Positions 1-9,125 of a stretch of 64,000 bases of DNA are shown in pieces. Source of the DNA: an uncultured Helicobacter sp. (GTDB taxonomy: Bacteria > Campylobacterota > Campylobacteria > Campylobacterales > Helicobacteraceae); the NCBI GenBank assembly GCA_949299115.1, contig CASFZH010000004.1:1-64000 (forward strand), given 5' to 3'. The position numbers and the translations under genes were made by a program. The notes below the pieces were generated by a model. It was not told the origin of the DNA, ran no database searches, and saw nothing but the letters and a program-made list of their open reading frames with translations. How positions within the stretch are numbered: position 1 is the first letter of the stretch; each line of letters opens with the position of its first letter.

Positions 1-3000
1 CAATATTGGTGGAGACTTCAGACCATGAGTTACTTTTCCATACTGTGAAATTATTGATATGAAAATCACTTGCTTTTAATGTGCCTGTGCGTATTTCAAG
101 ATTTTGTAAGAATGTAGTATCAGTGATACCAGATAAATCAAGAGTAGAGTTAGACCCAGCAGTAGGCAAACCTATAGCCTGTATAAAACCACCATAGAAG
201 TTTTTGCCTGTGGCAGAGACAGTATTGAGTGGGCGAATACCAGCAGCACCAGTACACCAGCCATTACAGCTCCTAATATTATCTATTGTTATATCAGCAT
301 TCAAAGCCTTGAGGTTTAACTTTCCTTCAGAACCCAAAATACCATCGGTATTAAACTGTACATTTTTCACATAAATATTATGTGTGTCTGTTGCTTCAAC
401 ATTAAATGTCATACCAGCGGTAAAGTTTGAGTGATTTATCAAATCTACATTAATGTCCGCATTTGCCTTGAATTGTGCGGTATAACCAAAAGCCTGACCA
501 AAGACATAACCACCATTTTTCAATGTACCTATGTTGATTTCACCTTGTTTTGTTTTTACCTCCATGGTTACCACGGCAGTTGGATTCCAATTTGGACCTG
601 CGGTAATCTCGACATTTTTCATATCGACTTCATCGGCTTCAATATAGGCATTCCCTCTTGAGATAACATCATCAGCATAGAAATATGATTCGGTAGCAGT
701 ATTGGCAAAACGTCCATTATATACTCTACCTCGCATATCAAATTTGCTTGAGACAATTTGGTAATCTTCATAGTTTAAATAGCCAAATTTGAGTGTATCA
801 GATTCTACATACATACGTCCTGCTGCTACAGTGCCTAACACAGAATTAGGTATATTAGATATATTATCTACTCTTACATTTTTACCATAGAGCTGGATAA
901 CACCTTCGCTTCCTGCTAGGTTAGGCGTATTGACCGTTACCTTACCGATAGTAATATCATATTTGCTATTATTGCTACCTATATTACCATTTTTTTTATA
1001 GTCTGTATTAATACTTATATTATTACCACCTGTGAAGTTACGCAACACAAGATGGTCTATATTTACATTAGCATTAGTATTGAGTGCCACATCATAGCCA
1101 AAGGCTTGTCCAAAGACATAATCGCCATTTCTAAATGTGCCTATATTAAGATTCCCACCCTGTTTGGTTATTAAATCCATTTTTACGACAGCATTAGCAT
1201 TCCAATTTGGACCTGCAGTCATCTCTAAAACATTAATATTGACGTCATCGGCTTTAACCTTAGAATTACCTCTCACTATGACTTGATCCGCACGGAAATA
1301 TGATTCTGTATTAGTATTAGCAAAGCTACCATTGGTTATCCCTGCTCGCATATCAAAGTTTTGTGAAACGATTTGGTAATCACTATAATTTAAATAGCCA
1401 AGCTTTAAAGTATTCGAATCGATATACATACGTCCTGCTGCTACAGTGCCTAACACTGACCCCGGTATATTAGATATATTATTTATCGTTACACCCTTGC
1501 CATAAAGCTCAATGACTCCTTCGCTTCCTGCTAGGTTGGCAGTATTGACAGTTACCTTGCCGATAGTGATGTCGTATTTTCTTCTATCATTATTGCCATA
1601 ATAGATATTGTTTTTACTTGAGTCAGCATTGACAACCAAATGATTTCCACCTGTATAATTTCTAAATACAAGATGGTCTATATAGACATTGGTATTCGTA
1701 TTTAGTGTAGCATAATAGCCTGTTGTCTGTCCAACAATAAAATCAGCATTACGTAATGTACCTATTTGTATAGTCGTGCCAGCCCCACCATTTAAATCCA
1801 AAAAAGTATTTTGCTTATTTCCAGCCGCACCCTCTATCTCTAATACTTTAATATTCATGGTATGAGCCTGTATCCACGAGTTATTCCCTACATTGACAAA
1901 GTCGGCGGTAAACCAACCCTGCCTACCATCACTATTTTCACGTCCGTCATTATAGCGATTATTCGCATAACTCCCATTTGTTATAGTCCCAATAAAGCTA
2001 AAGGCTTGGGCTCTATACATATTACGCGTTTTGTCATTGATGACTATTCGCCCATCGGTTACATTCATTTTAGTAAAGTTTACCCGTGTGTTAGCGGAGT
2101 GAATCTCGAGATTCCCCCCTGTCATATTTAATGTGGTATCCCAAATATTGATTTTCCCGCTTCCATTGGTATTCACTGCTGTGCTACTACTATTAGGACT
2201 AAGGTTACCCTCGATTTTCATACCACCACCATTATTGATAGTAATGCTAGAACCATTATTCATCGTTATATTATTACCCCAGAGATTAAACCATGAGTTT
2301 TGTGTCCCAGACTTAGCGACATTAAAGGCAGCACCAGAGATAGTCATCTTACCATCTGTGGAGACGAAGTCTACTGTAGCTCCACCACCAGTCCCCCATG
2401 CGTTTCCGGAGCCAAATGTTCCTGTAAGATACATATTCGCACCATATAGTTTGACATTCGCATATCCGAGTAGTCCACTTTGTCCGCCATTACCACCCCA
2501 CCAATGTGTAGCATTTTTATTAGGATTTCTACTTGAGTTTCCAAGCACCAATCCCCTATTGCCATAATGCTGTGTTATGGAATATCCAAAAGTACTTGCT
2601 GTCCTTGTACCTGTGCTGTAATAATTATTGACTTTTGTTATATTCCAGCCACCACATGACCCAGTCGTTTGTCCGTTATTACACCAGTTATTTTGTTGAT
2701 TTAAAATAAACTGTGTGATATTCACAAAATCCTGTGTTCTCGCATGAGATACTCCACACAAACTTAAAGCTACGAATGAAAATAGGGTGTGCTTTTTAAA
2801 TGCACGTATTATAGAAAGACGGGGGGGGGGGGGTAATAATTTCTGCTTTAATGCTCTTTCATCATTTTTATGTGTTGCTAGACTACATGATAAGACATTG
2901 CTCATAAAAATATTTATATAGCCTATTGGGCTAAATCTAATATCTCTGCTGACTGCCTTTGTGTCTTTACATCGATACATGAGTTTGCGATAAAATTTCT

Positions 3001-3118
3001 TAGCTTGTCGCCTAAGATTCCAAGTGTATTGCGTATGTAATAATGCATCATGACTCACAGAACAACTAGATTGCTCACATCTATCCTGCACCTTGTGATG
3101 ATTATGATGATTTTCCAT
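1..3118 (-). CDS. VacA-like autotransporter passenger, 5' part, phase-variable (partial at window start)
   Basis: The minus frame beginning at ATG 3118 has no stop down to base 1, giving at least 1039 codons; the 3' end, with the expected beta-barrel, lies outside the window. A GGGAGG ribosome site sits just upstream. The first 95 residues are basic and His-rich (MENHHNHHK). A C13 tract then encodes four prolines and an arginine, followed by a signal-peptide-like stretch RAFKKHTLFSFVALSLCG that probably ends at SHA, near residue 126. The mature part is rich in Asn, Gly and Thr, and carries repeats such as GSEGVI, SVLGTVAAGRMY and YLNYxDYQIVS, as in Helicobacter VacA-like autotransporter passengers. 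As sequenced the tract is in frame (ON); a one-base change either way stops translation within about ten codons. The family call rests on composition and motifs, and no barrel is visible. Confidence 0.82.
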   Translation of the reverse strand, partial: MENHHNHHKVQDRCEQSSCSVSHDALLHTQYTWNLRRQAKKFYRKLMYRCKDTKAVSRDIRFSPIGYINIFMSNVLSCSLATHKNDERALKQKLLPPPPRLSIIRAFKKHTLFSFVALSLCGVSHARTQDFVNITQFILNQQNNWCNNGQTTGSCGGWNITKVNNYYSTGTRTASTFGYSITQHYGNRGLVLGNSSRNPNKNATHWWGGNGGQSGLLGYANVKLYGANMYLTGTFGSGNAWGTGGGATVDFVSTDGKMTISGAAFNVAKSGTQNSWFNLWGNNITMNNGSSITINNGGGMKIEGNLSPNSSSTAVNTNGSGKINIWDTTLNMTGGNLEIHSANTRVNFTKMNVTDGRIVINDKTRNMYRAQAFSFIGTITNGSYANNRYNDGRENSDGRQGWFTADFVNVGNNSWIQAHTMNIKVLEIEGAAGNKQNTFLDLNGGAGTTIQIGTLRNADFIVGQTTGYYATLNTNTNVYIDHLVFRNYTGGNHLVVNADSSKNNIYYGNNDRRKYDITIGKVTVNTANLAGSEGVIELYGKGVTINNISNIPGSVLGTVAAGRMYIDSNTLKLGYLNYSDYQIVSQNFDMRAGITNGSFANTNTESYFRADQVIVRGNSKVKADDVNINVLEMTAGPNWNANAVVKMDLITKQGGNLNIGTFRNGDYVFGQAFGYDVALNTNANVNIDHLVLRNFTGGNNISINTDYKKNGNIGSNNSKYDITIGKVTVNTPNLAGSEGVIQLYGKNVRVDNISNIPNSVLGTVAAGRMYVESDTLKFGYLNYEDYQIVSSKFDMRGRVYNGRFANTATESYFYADDVISRGNAYIEADEVDMKNVEITAGPNWNPTAVVTMEVKTKQGEINIGTLKNGGYVFGQAFGYTAQFKANADINVDLINHSNFTAGMTFNVEATDTHNIYVKNVQFNTDGILGSEGKLNLKALNADITIDNIRSCNGWCTGAAGIRPLNTVSATGKNFYGGFIQAIGLPTAGSNSTLDLSGITDTTFLQNLEIRTGTLKASDFHINNFTVWKSNSWSEVSTNI
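437..1670 (-). repeat. Long in-gene tandem repeats of about 615 bp (205 codons)
   Basis: Matching segments recur at a spacing of 615 bases. The word TCGCTTCCTGCTAGG begins at 906 and again at 1521. CGTCCTGCTGCTACAGTGCC occurs near 817 and near 1431. AAGATGGTCTATAT recurs near 1051 and 1670. The copies are diverged but colinear and stay in frame, so the passenger contains at least two repeat units and probably part of a third. Confidence 0.75.
2821..2833 (-). repeat. C13 homopolymer tract (phase-variation switch) in the autotransporter leader
   Basis: Thirteen Gs on the plus strand read as CCC CCC CCC CCC CGT in the autotransporter frame. With 12 or 14 Cs the frame reaches TAA a few codons later. 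Tracts of this length slip during replication in Helicobacter, so this is very likely a translational on/off switch. Confidence 0.9.
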
Positions 3119-4066
3119 AGAAACCCTCCCTTTTTAATTGTGTTTTTATTTAAATCATGAGATAAGCACGAACAACATGCAATACATTAGGATATTAACC
3201 CTAATTCTTACGATTACTACTCTCCCTAATGCTATTACCATGATAGCATAATTTTATCAAAAAGTAAACTATAAAAAGAGATTGCATCTGCAATACTTGA
3301 TGTATATAAAATCATTATATTCTAATTAAGATAGTAAAATATATGTAAAAAATTAGAAAAACTATATTATTAAGATTTTATCGAACATATTATGAATTAT
3401 GTGCGAATGTTTTTCCATGTGCTTGCACTTTATAGAGTGCTTGTGCCTTATGGATTTTGTGTTTGTGATATGCTCGATAGCACTGCTTTAATTTAAAGCC
3501 ATTTTTCTACAATATTTCGCCTAAAGGCTTAACATCATGATTCTAAAATCGAAATCCTAGATTATCATGAATCCACTGGCAAGAATTCTCGCAATAATAA
3601 GAAAGATAACAACGAGATTCTAGATTCTTAGATATTTCGCTTCGCTCAATATGACGTATTTATAGAATCTAGATTCTGTATTGTAGAATCTATACTTTAG
3701 ATATTTCGGGTTGCAAGATTCTAGAATCATATTGCTTCCAAGATTCACAATATTAGGATTCTAGATTTATTGAGATAATGACATATCTTTCAACGATTAG
3801 TCTATACACAGTCATTAAATTTTTCTAAATAACTCATTTATATCACAAATGAAAATTGCTATATTTCTTGTTTAAGATATTGTGATATGGCACAAAGTTT
3901 TCGTTAAACCATACTCCTAGATTTTTATGCCACAAAATACCATACAACTTGTAAAAATAAACTATACATATTCAATCTCTTAGAATCTATAAAAGTATAA
4001 AATTGGATTCCAAAACACTAAGCATCATGCTTATTATGTTTTCATTAATCAAGGCTATCTTACTTT
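3119..4066. other. Intergenic region between the autotransporter and flgL
   Basis: No gene is seen in about 950 bases. The part next to 3118 should hold the autotransporter promoter and leader, including a small inverted repeat ATTAGG/CCTAAT at 3186-3205. The middle holds a dispersed repeat (3525-3657) and many copies of the word AGATTCTA or its complement. The part next to 4066 is AT-rich and lies downstream of flgL. Confidence 0.6.
3525..3657 (+). repeat. Dispersed intergenic repeat, copy 1
   Basis: The segment starting AGGCTTAACAT and continuing TGATTCTAAAATC, then GATTATCATGAATC, matches the reverse complement of 52421-52556 over much of its length. It ends with AGATATTTCGCTTCGCTCA, ATATGACG, an imperfect palindrome also seen at 44743-44770 and, as a half copy, at 3699-3710. 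No ORF or transposase is associated. Confidence 0.65.
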
Positions 4067-6622
4067 TTAATTTAGATAATTCACAAGAGAGAGATTGTTA
4101 ATACGATTGGTAGATGATAAGACTGCCTGATAATTATTGCTAAGATTTGTAAATTTATTATATGTTTCTGCTAAATCCGTGCCGATTGTATCGCCTTTGA
4201 TGCCGCTTACTTGCGTTTTAATAATTTCATTACGTTGGATAGAGTTTTGGAATGTGCGTGTATGTGCTCCATTTTTTGAAATGATTTTTTCAAGATGATC
4301 GCTTAAATGATCTATTAATTCAATGGCATTTTGGATTCCTATATTTTGCATGGTCTCATCATAACGTTGTCCATGCAATGCACCAGCCCGATACATACCA
4401 TCACGCACAGATTGGATAGCTTTGTCAAGCCCTTTAAAAAAGTGAATTTTTGGGTCATCAATCACTAGAGAACCATTGGCGTTGATTCGGATATTCGACA
4501 TGGAATCTCGAATAGCCTCTTTGCTAAAATTATCTTGATTTTTATCATAAAACATCATAGTCATACGCGTAATCGAACGTAAATTGTCTTGAATAAGAAT
4601 TTTGCCTTCGCTGTCAAATTCAATATTGATGTTTACTTTAGCACGTTCTAATAACTCTTCATATGCATCTTTTTGGGCTTGAGTAGGCTTATTTCCTTTT
4701 AATTGTGCAGCACTTAAACTTTTGTCATCTTCATTACTGTAATTTAATGCGATAGACATGGCGTCCATAAGCTGACGGTATGTTACAGAATCTCCATCGC
4801 TTATTGTTACTTCGGGTGGCTCATCATAAGGATTAAATAATGGAATTTTTATGGTTTTAGAATCATCTTTTTGAGAAGGTAACTCCAAAAAACTTCCTTG
4901 TTTTGTAAAAGTAACTGTAGCATTCAACTCTATCCCATTGTGGTCATGTAATTTAAAGCCATACGTTTTTCCATTGAGCGTACCATCTGTAACTTCAATA
5001 AGCTTTGTATTATTTTTTGCAAGAATTGATGTCCCCGATATAGTCTGTGCGATATTACCACGTAGTTTTGAACCAAGCTGTTGGAATCCGGTCTTTGTGT
5101 ATCTCACACCAAGACTTGAGGTAAAACCATCTACTATCGCATTATTCTCATCTAAGCTTTCTAGCTGTATGGAAAAACCTCTTTCACCATCAAATGGTGG
5201 CTTTAATGTATCTGTGCTTTTATTGCGTACATTTCTATCATAAATATTAATTTGTCCATGATCCAAATCCACGTCAATATTACCACCAAAATATTCTTTA
5301 ATGGCATCAAATAAGTCTCTTATCTCTTTTCCTCTAATATCAAAAACAAATGGTTCTCCAAGCTCTCTAGTGCTGATTTTTCCATCTTTTTCATTTGGTG
5401 GTGTACCAGAGATTCTAATAAATCTTGTTTCTGTGGATACTATATCCTCTAATTTTGTATCAACTTCTGTCATTACATTGTCTTTGCGTATAAGCGTTGT
5501 TGGGATATGTGTAACACGATTGTCATATAAATCATTGACCCCTGTGAGAGTGTTGGTATCAAATTCCGATGTAAGATTTTGTTGGCTATATACCTTTATT
5601 CTTGCCCCCATTTTTTCAAGTTCACCTATGTCATCAACATCGACATTGCTTGAAATCATGTGAAAATCTATACTAGAGCTACCCGGCTTTAAGTCTTTGA
5701 TTTCAATTTGTCCCCACTTATTGAGACGCACCTCTACCACTTGTGTTGCATTGGTATTGCCAAAAGCTTTACCAATTCTGTCAAGCAAATCCCCTACTTT
5801 TGTGGCATTATTTGGGTGAGAAAATCCTACATCAAGTGCAAATTTTGCTTTAAAGCTTTGCCCTCGACTATTTACGCCTTGTACATAAAAATATTCCTTG
5901 CCATTATTACGTGGATCATTATCATTGTCGCCTATCATATCACGCAATGTATCTTCTTCTGTGAGATATACTTCTGTTGGTTCACTATGTTTTTCTGAAT
6001 TATCCATAACTGCAGGATATAGTCGTGTCTGATTTAACATTCTTACGTTTGTTGTAATAAGCCGATGCTTATCATTGTCATAACCATAAAAAAGCTCGTC
6101 TCCTGTGATATTAAATGGAATAAGATTCTTAGAACTCACTAGTGCATTTAACTCTTCATCATTGCCGTAATAATTCCCATCCATGTCAAATGGCTGCACA
6201 TCTACTTTACTACCCGAAAAAATAAATCTACCTCCCACTGACGTGTTTCCAATATTTATAATATGTGCCTTTGTGGCTTCTAGGTCCCGAGCTAATGCTT
6301 CTCGTGAAGTTGGTGTATGCAAATCATTAGCGGCGTGGAGAAGTTTTGTTTTAAATTGCACCATAGCTAATGACATTTCTTGTAATGCTTTATCTGTATT
6401 GAGTGTTTGTGTTTCTGCTGTTTTTGCCACATCAATACCTTGTTGTAGAGTAACTTCATCATATTCAAGTTTAAGGTTTTGATTTGATACACTTGCATCT
6501 TGCCAACCATATTGAATCTTTTTTCCACTTGCGATTTTTGTATTTAAATCATTGAGATTAGAGGTGATATGCCCGTTGTTATTGAGCATTTGATTATACT
6601 TTGTTCCAAATGTTACTCGCAT
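4067..6622 (-). CDS. flgL: Flagellar hook-associated protein 3 (FlgL)
   Basis: FlgL forms the junction between hook and filament, outside the cell. The 851-residue product begins MRVTFGTKYNQML and has flagellin-like helical ends: the N-terminal 150 residues (LNDLNTKIASGKKIQYGWQD) and the C-terminal 100 (AETYNKFTNLSNNYQAVL, then INNLSLVNYLN). A large variable region lies between them. It is much longer than enterobacterial FlgL (about 317 residues) but close to the Helicobacter form of roughly 830. The gene stands alone on the minus strand, about 60 bases downstream of a sigma-54 promoter (6682-6701). That fits the RpoN class of late hook genes known in Helicobacter. Confidence 0.9.
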   Translation of the reverse strand: MRVTFGTKYNQMLNNNGHITSNLNDLNTKIASGKKIQYGWQDASVSNQNLKLEYDEVTLQQGIDVAKTAETQTLNTDKALQEMSLAMVQFKTKLLHAANDLHTPTSREALARDLEATKAHIINIGNTSVGGRFIFSGSKVDVQPFDMDGNYYGNDEELNALVSSKNLIPFNITGDELFYGYDNDKHRLITTNVRMLNQTRLYPAVMDNSEKHSEPTEVYLTEEDTLRDMIGDNDNDPRNNGKEYFYVQGVNSRGQSFKAKFALDVGFSHPNNATKVGDLLDRIGKAFGNTNATQVVEVRLNKWGQIEIKDLKPGSSSIDFHMISSNVDVDDIGELEKMGARIKVYSQQNLTSEFDTNTLTGVNDLYDNRVTHIPTTLIRKDNVMTEVDTKLEDIVSTETRFIRISGTPPNEKDGKISTRELGEPFVFDIRGKEIRDLFDAIKEYFGGNIDVDLDHGQINIYDRNVRNKSTDTLKPPFDGERGFSIQLESLDENNAIVDGFTSSLGVRYTKTGFQQLGSKLRGNIAQTISGTSILAKNNTKLIEVTDGTLNGKTYGFKLHDHNGIELNATVTFTKQGSFLELPSQKDDSKTIKIPLFNPYDEPPEVTISDGDSVTYRQLMDAMSIALNYSNEDDKSLSAAQLKGNKPTQAQKDAYEELLERAKVNINIEFDSEGKILIQDNLRSITRMTMMFYDKNQDNFSKEAIRDSMSNIRINANGSLVIDDPKIHFFKGLDKAIQSVRDGMYRAGALHGQRYDETMQNIGIQNAIELIDHLSDHLEKIISKNGAHTRTFQNSIQRNEIIKTQVSGIKGDTIGTDLAETYNKFTNLSNNYQAVLSSTNRINNLSLVNYLN

Positions 6623-6681
6623 ATTCTAGCCTTCAAGAAATTCTATTTTTGGAATCTTTATGACATACCCATTTTGCTAAA

Positions 6682-6701
6682 GAAAGCAAATTATATTCCA
6701 A
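6682..6701 (-). promoter_or_regulatory. Sigma-54 (RpoN) promoter of flgL
   Basis: On the minus strand the sequence is TTGGAATATAATTTGCTTTC. It has GG and GC separated by exactly ten bases, with the TTGG and TTGCT contexts expected at -24/-12. The -12 element lies about 64 bases before the flgL start. Confidence 0.82.
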
Positions 6702-6800
6702 TTTTCCTGTGTACCTGTGTAGTTGTTAATTGTAATAAGATGACAATAATCTAAGTTAGTTACGTTAATTCGCAAAAATTCATCATATCTTAGAAACTTT

Positions 6801-6810
6801 GTGCTAAAAT
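6801..6810 (+). promoter_or_regulatory. Extended -10 promoter of ilvE
   Basis: TGCTAAAAT is a TGn-extended -10 box of the Helicobacter housekeeping type. It lies about 60 bases upstream of the ilvE start, between the divergent flgL promoter and ilvE. Confidence 0.45.
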
Positions 6811-6868
6811 CGTAAAATTGAAATCTAAAGAGAAATAAACCATAGTAAGACTAGGTGAGGAGAAGTTG

Positions 6869-7792
6869 TTGAAAGAGGCAAAATATATTTGGAAAAATGG
6901 TAATCTTATCGATTGGCATAATGCTACGACACATATTTTAAGCCACACCTTACATTATGGAAATGGTGTCTTTGAGGGAACTAGAGCATATATGACTAAG
7001 CGAGGATTAGCCATCTTTCGTTTAGAGGAGCATACACAGCGTCTCATGAATAGTGCAAAAATACTTTTAATACAGTGTCCATATTCTAAAGAAGAATTAA
7101 AGAATGCCCAGATTGAATTATTGCAGGCAAATAAAACATGCTTTAGCGATAATGTTTATATTCGTCCTATTATTTATTTGGGCTATGGTGCTATGGGGGT
7201 ATATCATTTAAATTCTCCAGTAGAAGTAGCTATTGCTGCATGGGAATGGGGTGCATATTTGGGTAAAGAAGCACTTAATAAGGGCATTAGAGTAAAGATT
7301 AGCTCCTTTGTTCGCAATAGTGTGAAATCTAATATGGGTAAGGCAAAAGCAGTTGCCAATTATTTGAATTCTCAAATGGCAAAGCATGAAGCTATTGCAA
7401 GTGGTTTTGAAGAGGCATTACTACTTGATGACAACGGCTTTATTGCAGAGGGCAGTGGAGAATGTTTTTTTATCATTCGCGACCAAAGACTCATCACGCC
7501 ACCTTATGATAATAGTTTGGAATCTATCACACAGAACACTGTGCTTACAATAGCTAATGATTTGGGTATAGAAGTTGAACAAAGACGTATTACAAGAGAT
7601 GAGGTGTATATTGCAGATGAAGCTTTTTTTACAGGTACTGCAGCAGAAATTACCCCAATTTGCGAAGTTGACTTCCGTCAAATAGGCAATGGTAGACGTG
7701 GGGAAATCACAACAACATTGCAAGATGAATTTTTCAAAATTGTAATGGGTGAAAATGAAAAATATAATCATTTTTTAACATATATCCAATAA
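6869..7792 (+). CDS. ilvE: Branched-chain amino acid aminotransferase (IlvE)
   Basis: A PLP enzyme that transfers the amino group between glutamate and the 2-oxo acids of valine, leucine and isoleucine, in the cytoplasm. The N-terminus KYIWKNGNLIDWHNATTH followed by SHTLHYGNGVFEGTRAY is the fold-IV aminotransferase signature. The lysine within VRNSVKSNMGKAKAVANYLN is the expected PLP-binding region, and EALLLDDNGFIAEGSGECFF and FFTGTAAEITPI are further family motifs. The length, about 307 residues, is normal. There is no ATG near the start: two consecutive TTG codons occur at 6866 and 6869. AGGAG at 6858-6862 is 6 bases from the second and 3 from the first, so I chose 6869. Confidence 0.93.
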   Translation: MKEAKYIWKNGNLIDWHNATTHILSHTLHYGNGVFEGTRAYMTKRGLAIFRLEEHTQRLMNSAKILLIQCPYSKEELKNAQIELLQANKTCFSDNVYIRPIIYLGYGAMGVYHLNSPVEVAIAAWEWGAYLGKEALNKGIRVKISSFVRNSVKSNMGKAKAVANYLNSQMAKHEAIASGFEEALLLDDNGFIAEGSGECFFIIRDQRLITPPYDNSLESITQNTVLTIANDLGIEVEQRRITRDEVYIADEAFFTGTAAEITPICEVDFRQIGNGRRGEITTTLQDEFFKIVMGENEKYNHFLTYIQ

Positions 7793-7817
7793 TTTATCTT
7801 TTATACTAAGGAAACAA

Positions 7818-8879
7818 ATGCCAATAGACTTAAATGAACACAGAAAAAAACAGAACAATAATCAACGTGAACAAAGGACAACTCCTCCACCAAATAACAA
7901 CAATAATCGTGGTAACAACAATAACAATAGAGGTGGATTTAATATTGATTCTCTTCCAATGCCGAGTGGAAAATTTTTAAGCATTATTATTTTGTTTATT
8001 ATTTTGGTTTTCTTTTTCGTGCTTGCACGCCCTTTTATTGTAATTAATTCAGGTGAAGTTGGTATCAAAGTTAATTTAGGTAAGTATGAACCAACACCGT
8101 TGTTGCCGGGTTTGCATTTTTTTGTCCCTATTTTTCAGGATATTATTATTGTAGATACAAGGGTTAAAACACAAAATTTTGTTGGTAGTGACGAAATAGA
8201 CAGAAAAACAAATGCTAGCACTGCATATAAGAATCCTATTCAGGTGCGTGATAAATTGGGGTTAGATGTTTTTATTGAACTGACACTCAAATATAAATTG
8301 GAGAGAGACAAGGCATCAGATATAGTACGAGACTATACGATGTTGTGGGACGAAAATATTGTTGTTCCTTATATTTTAGAAGCAGTTGGTAGCACAATAG
8401 GGAATTTTAATGCTGAAGAATTGCCAAGCAAAAGAGATGAGGTGGCAAAGCTTATTACAACTAATTTTAAAAATAAGATTAATGCCATCAAGGATCAACC
8501 CATTGTTTTAGATTCTATCGAGTTACGAAAAATTATTTTGCCGCCGGAAGTAAAGGTAAAAATAGAACAAGTCCAAGTAGCTAAACAAGAAGCAGAGAGA
8601 GCAAAACAAGAAGCGAATGCCTTAAGAGAAAGGGCACAGGGTAAGGCTGATGCCGCCATTATTGAAGCAAAAGGAAATGCCCAAGCAAACCAACTTCTTA
8701 GCGATAGTCTTTCAACTAAACTCCTTGATTTACGTCAAATAGAAATGCAGGGTAAATTCAATGAGGCATTAAAAGATAATAAAGATGCTCAAATATTCTT
8801 AACACCCGGTGGAGCTGTACCAAATATTTGGGTCGATTCTAAATCAAAACAGAGAACAACAATAGCCAATGAACGTTAA
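7818..8879 (+). CDS. SPFH/prohibitin-family membrane protein
   Basis: A membrane-anchored SPFH (band 7) protein like prohibitin, HflK and HflC; in bacteria these form oligomeric scaffolds that often modulate FtsH-type proteases. The first 45 residues are hydrophilic and rich in Asn, Gln and Arg, with runs of Asn that include direct N/R/G repeats. One transmembrane helix follows (FLSIIILFIILVFFFVLARP), then the SPFH domain (INSGEVGIKVNLGKYEP, LPGLHFFVPIF). The stretch IEQVQVAKQEAERAKQEANA is a coiled coil, and the end is a Gln/Asn-rich tail. Length 353 suits the epsilonproteobacterial group. It lies 25 bases after ilvE and may be cotranscribed. Its partner here is not known. Confidence 0.85.
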   Translation: MPIDLNEHRKKQNNNQREQRTTPPPNNNNNRGNNNNNRGGFNIDSLPMPSGKFLSIIILFIILVFFFVLARPFIVINSGEVGIKVNLGKYEPTPLLPGLHFFVPIFQDIIIVDTRVKTQNFVGSDEIDRKTNASTAYKNPIQVRDKLGLDVFIELTLKYKLERDKASDIVRDYTMLWDENIVVPYILEAVGSTIGNFNAEELPSKRDEVAKLITTNFKNKINAIKDQPIVLDSIELRKIILPPEVKVKIEQVQVAKQEAERAKQEANALRERAQGKADAAIIEAKGNAQANQLLSDSLSTKLLDLRQIEMQGKFNEALKDNKDAQIFLTPGGAVPNIWVDSKSKQRTTIANER

Positions 8880-8908
8880 TTTGATATAAACATATTTTTA
8901 CAATTATA

Positions 8909-8997
8909 TCAAACGGAAACATCACGTCTCTTGTGTTTGATTTGCTAATCTTTGTGTTTAATCATTATAAAACCTTAAGGTTTTAGTATCCGTTTGA
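8909..8997. repeat. Nested inverted repeats between the SPFH gene and the TPR gene
   Basis: TCAAACGGA (8909-8917) and TCCGTTTGA (8989-8997) form 9-base arms. Between them lies an 18-base perfect palindrome, TAAAACCTTAAGGTTTTA, at 8968-8985. The structure may form a terminator-like or regulatory RNA fold after the SPFH gene, or be a binding site. It has no GC-rich stem or clear T-run. Confidence 0.4.
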
Positions 8998-9125
8998 GTC
9001 GTTTAAGTTGTATTTTTTGTATTAAAAATATTCCTTAAGATATTGCTCTATATTTTAGGTTTATTTTAAAATTTGGAAAATTACTATTTTACTGTGCAAT
9101 CAAGAATGTTGTTTGGGGTTAGGAC

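Noticed and set aside
2133..2567. Plus-strand open frames inside 1-3118
   Set aside because: They are shadows of the continuous minus-strand autotransporter frame and lack ribosome sites and family resemblance.
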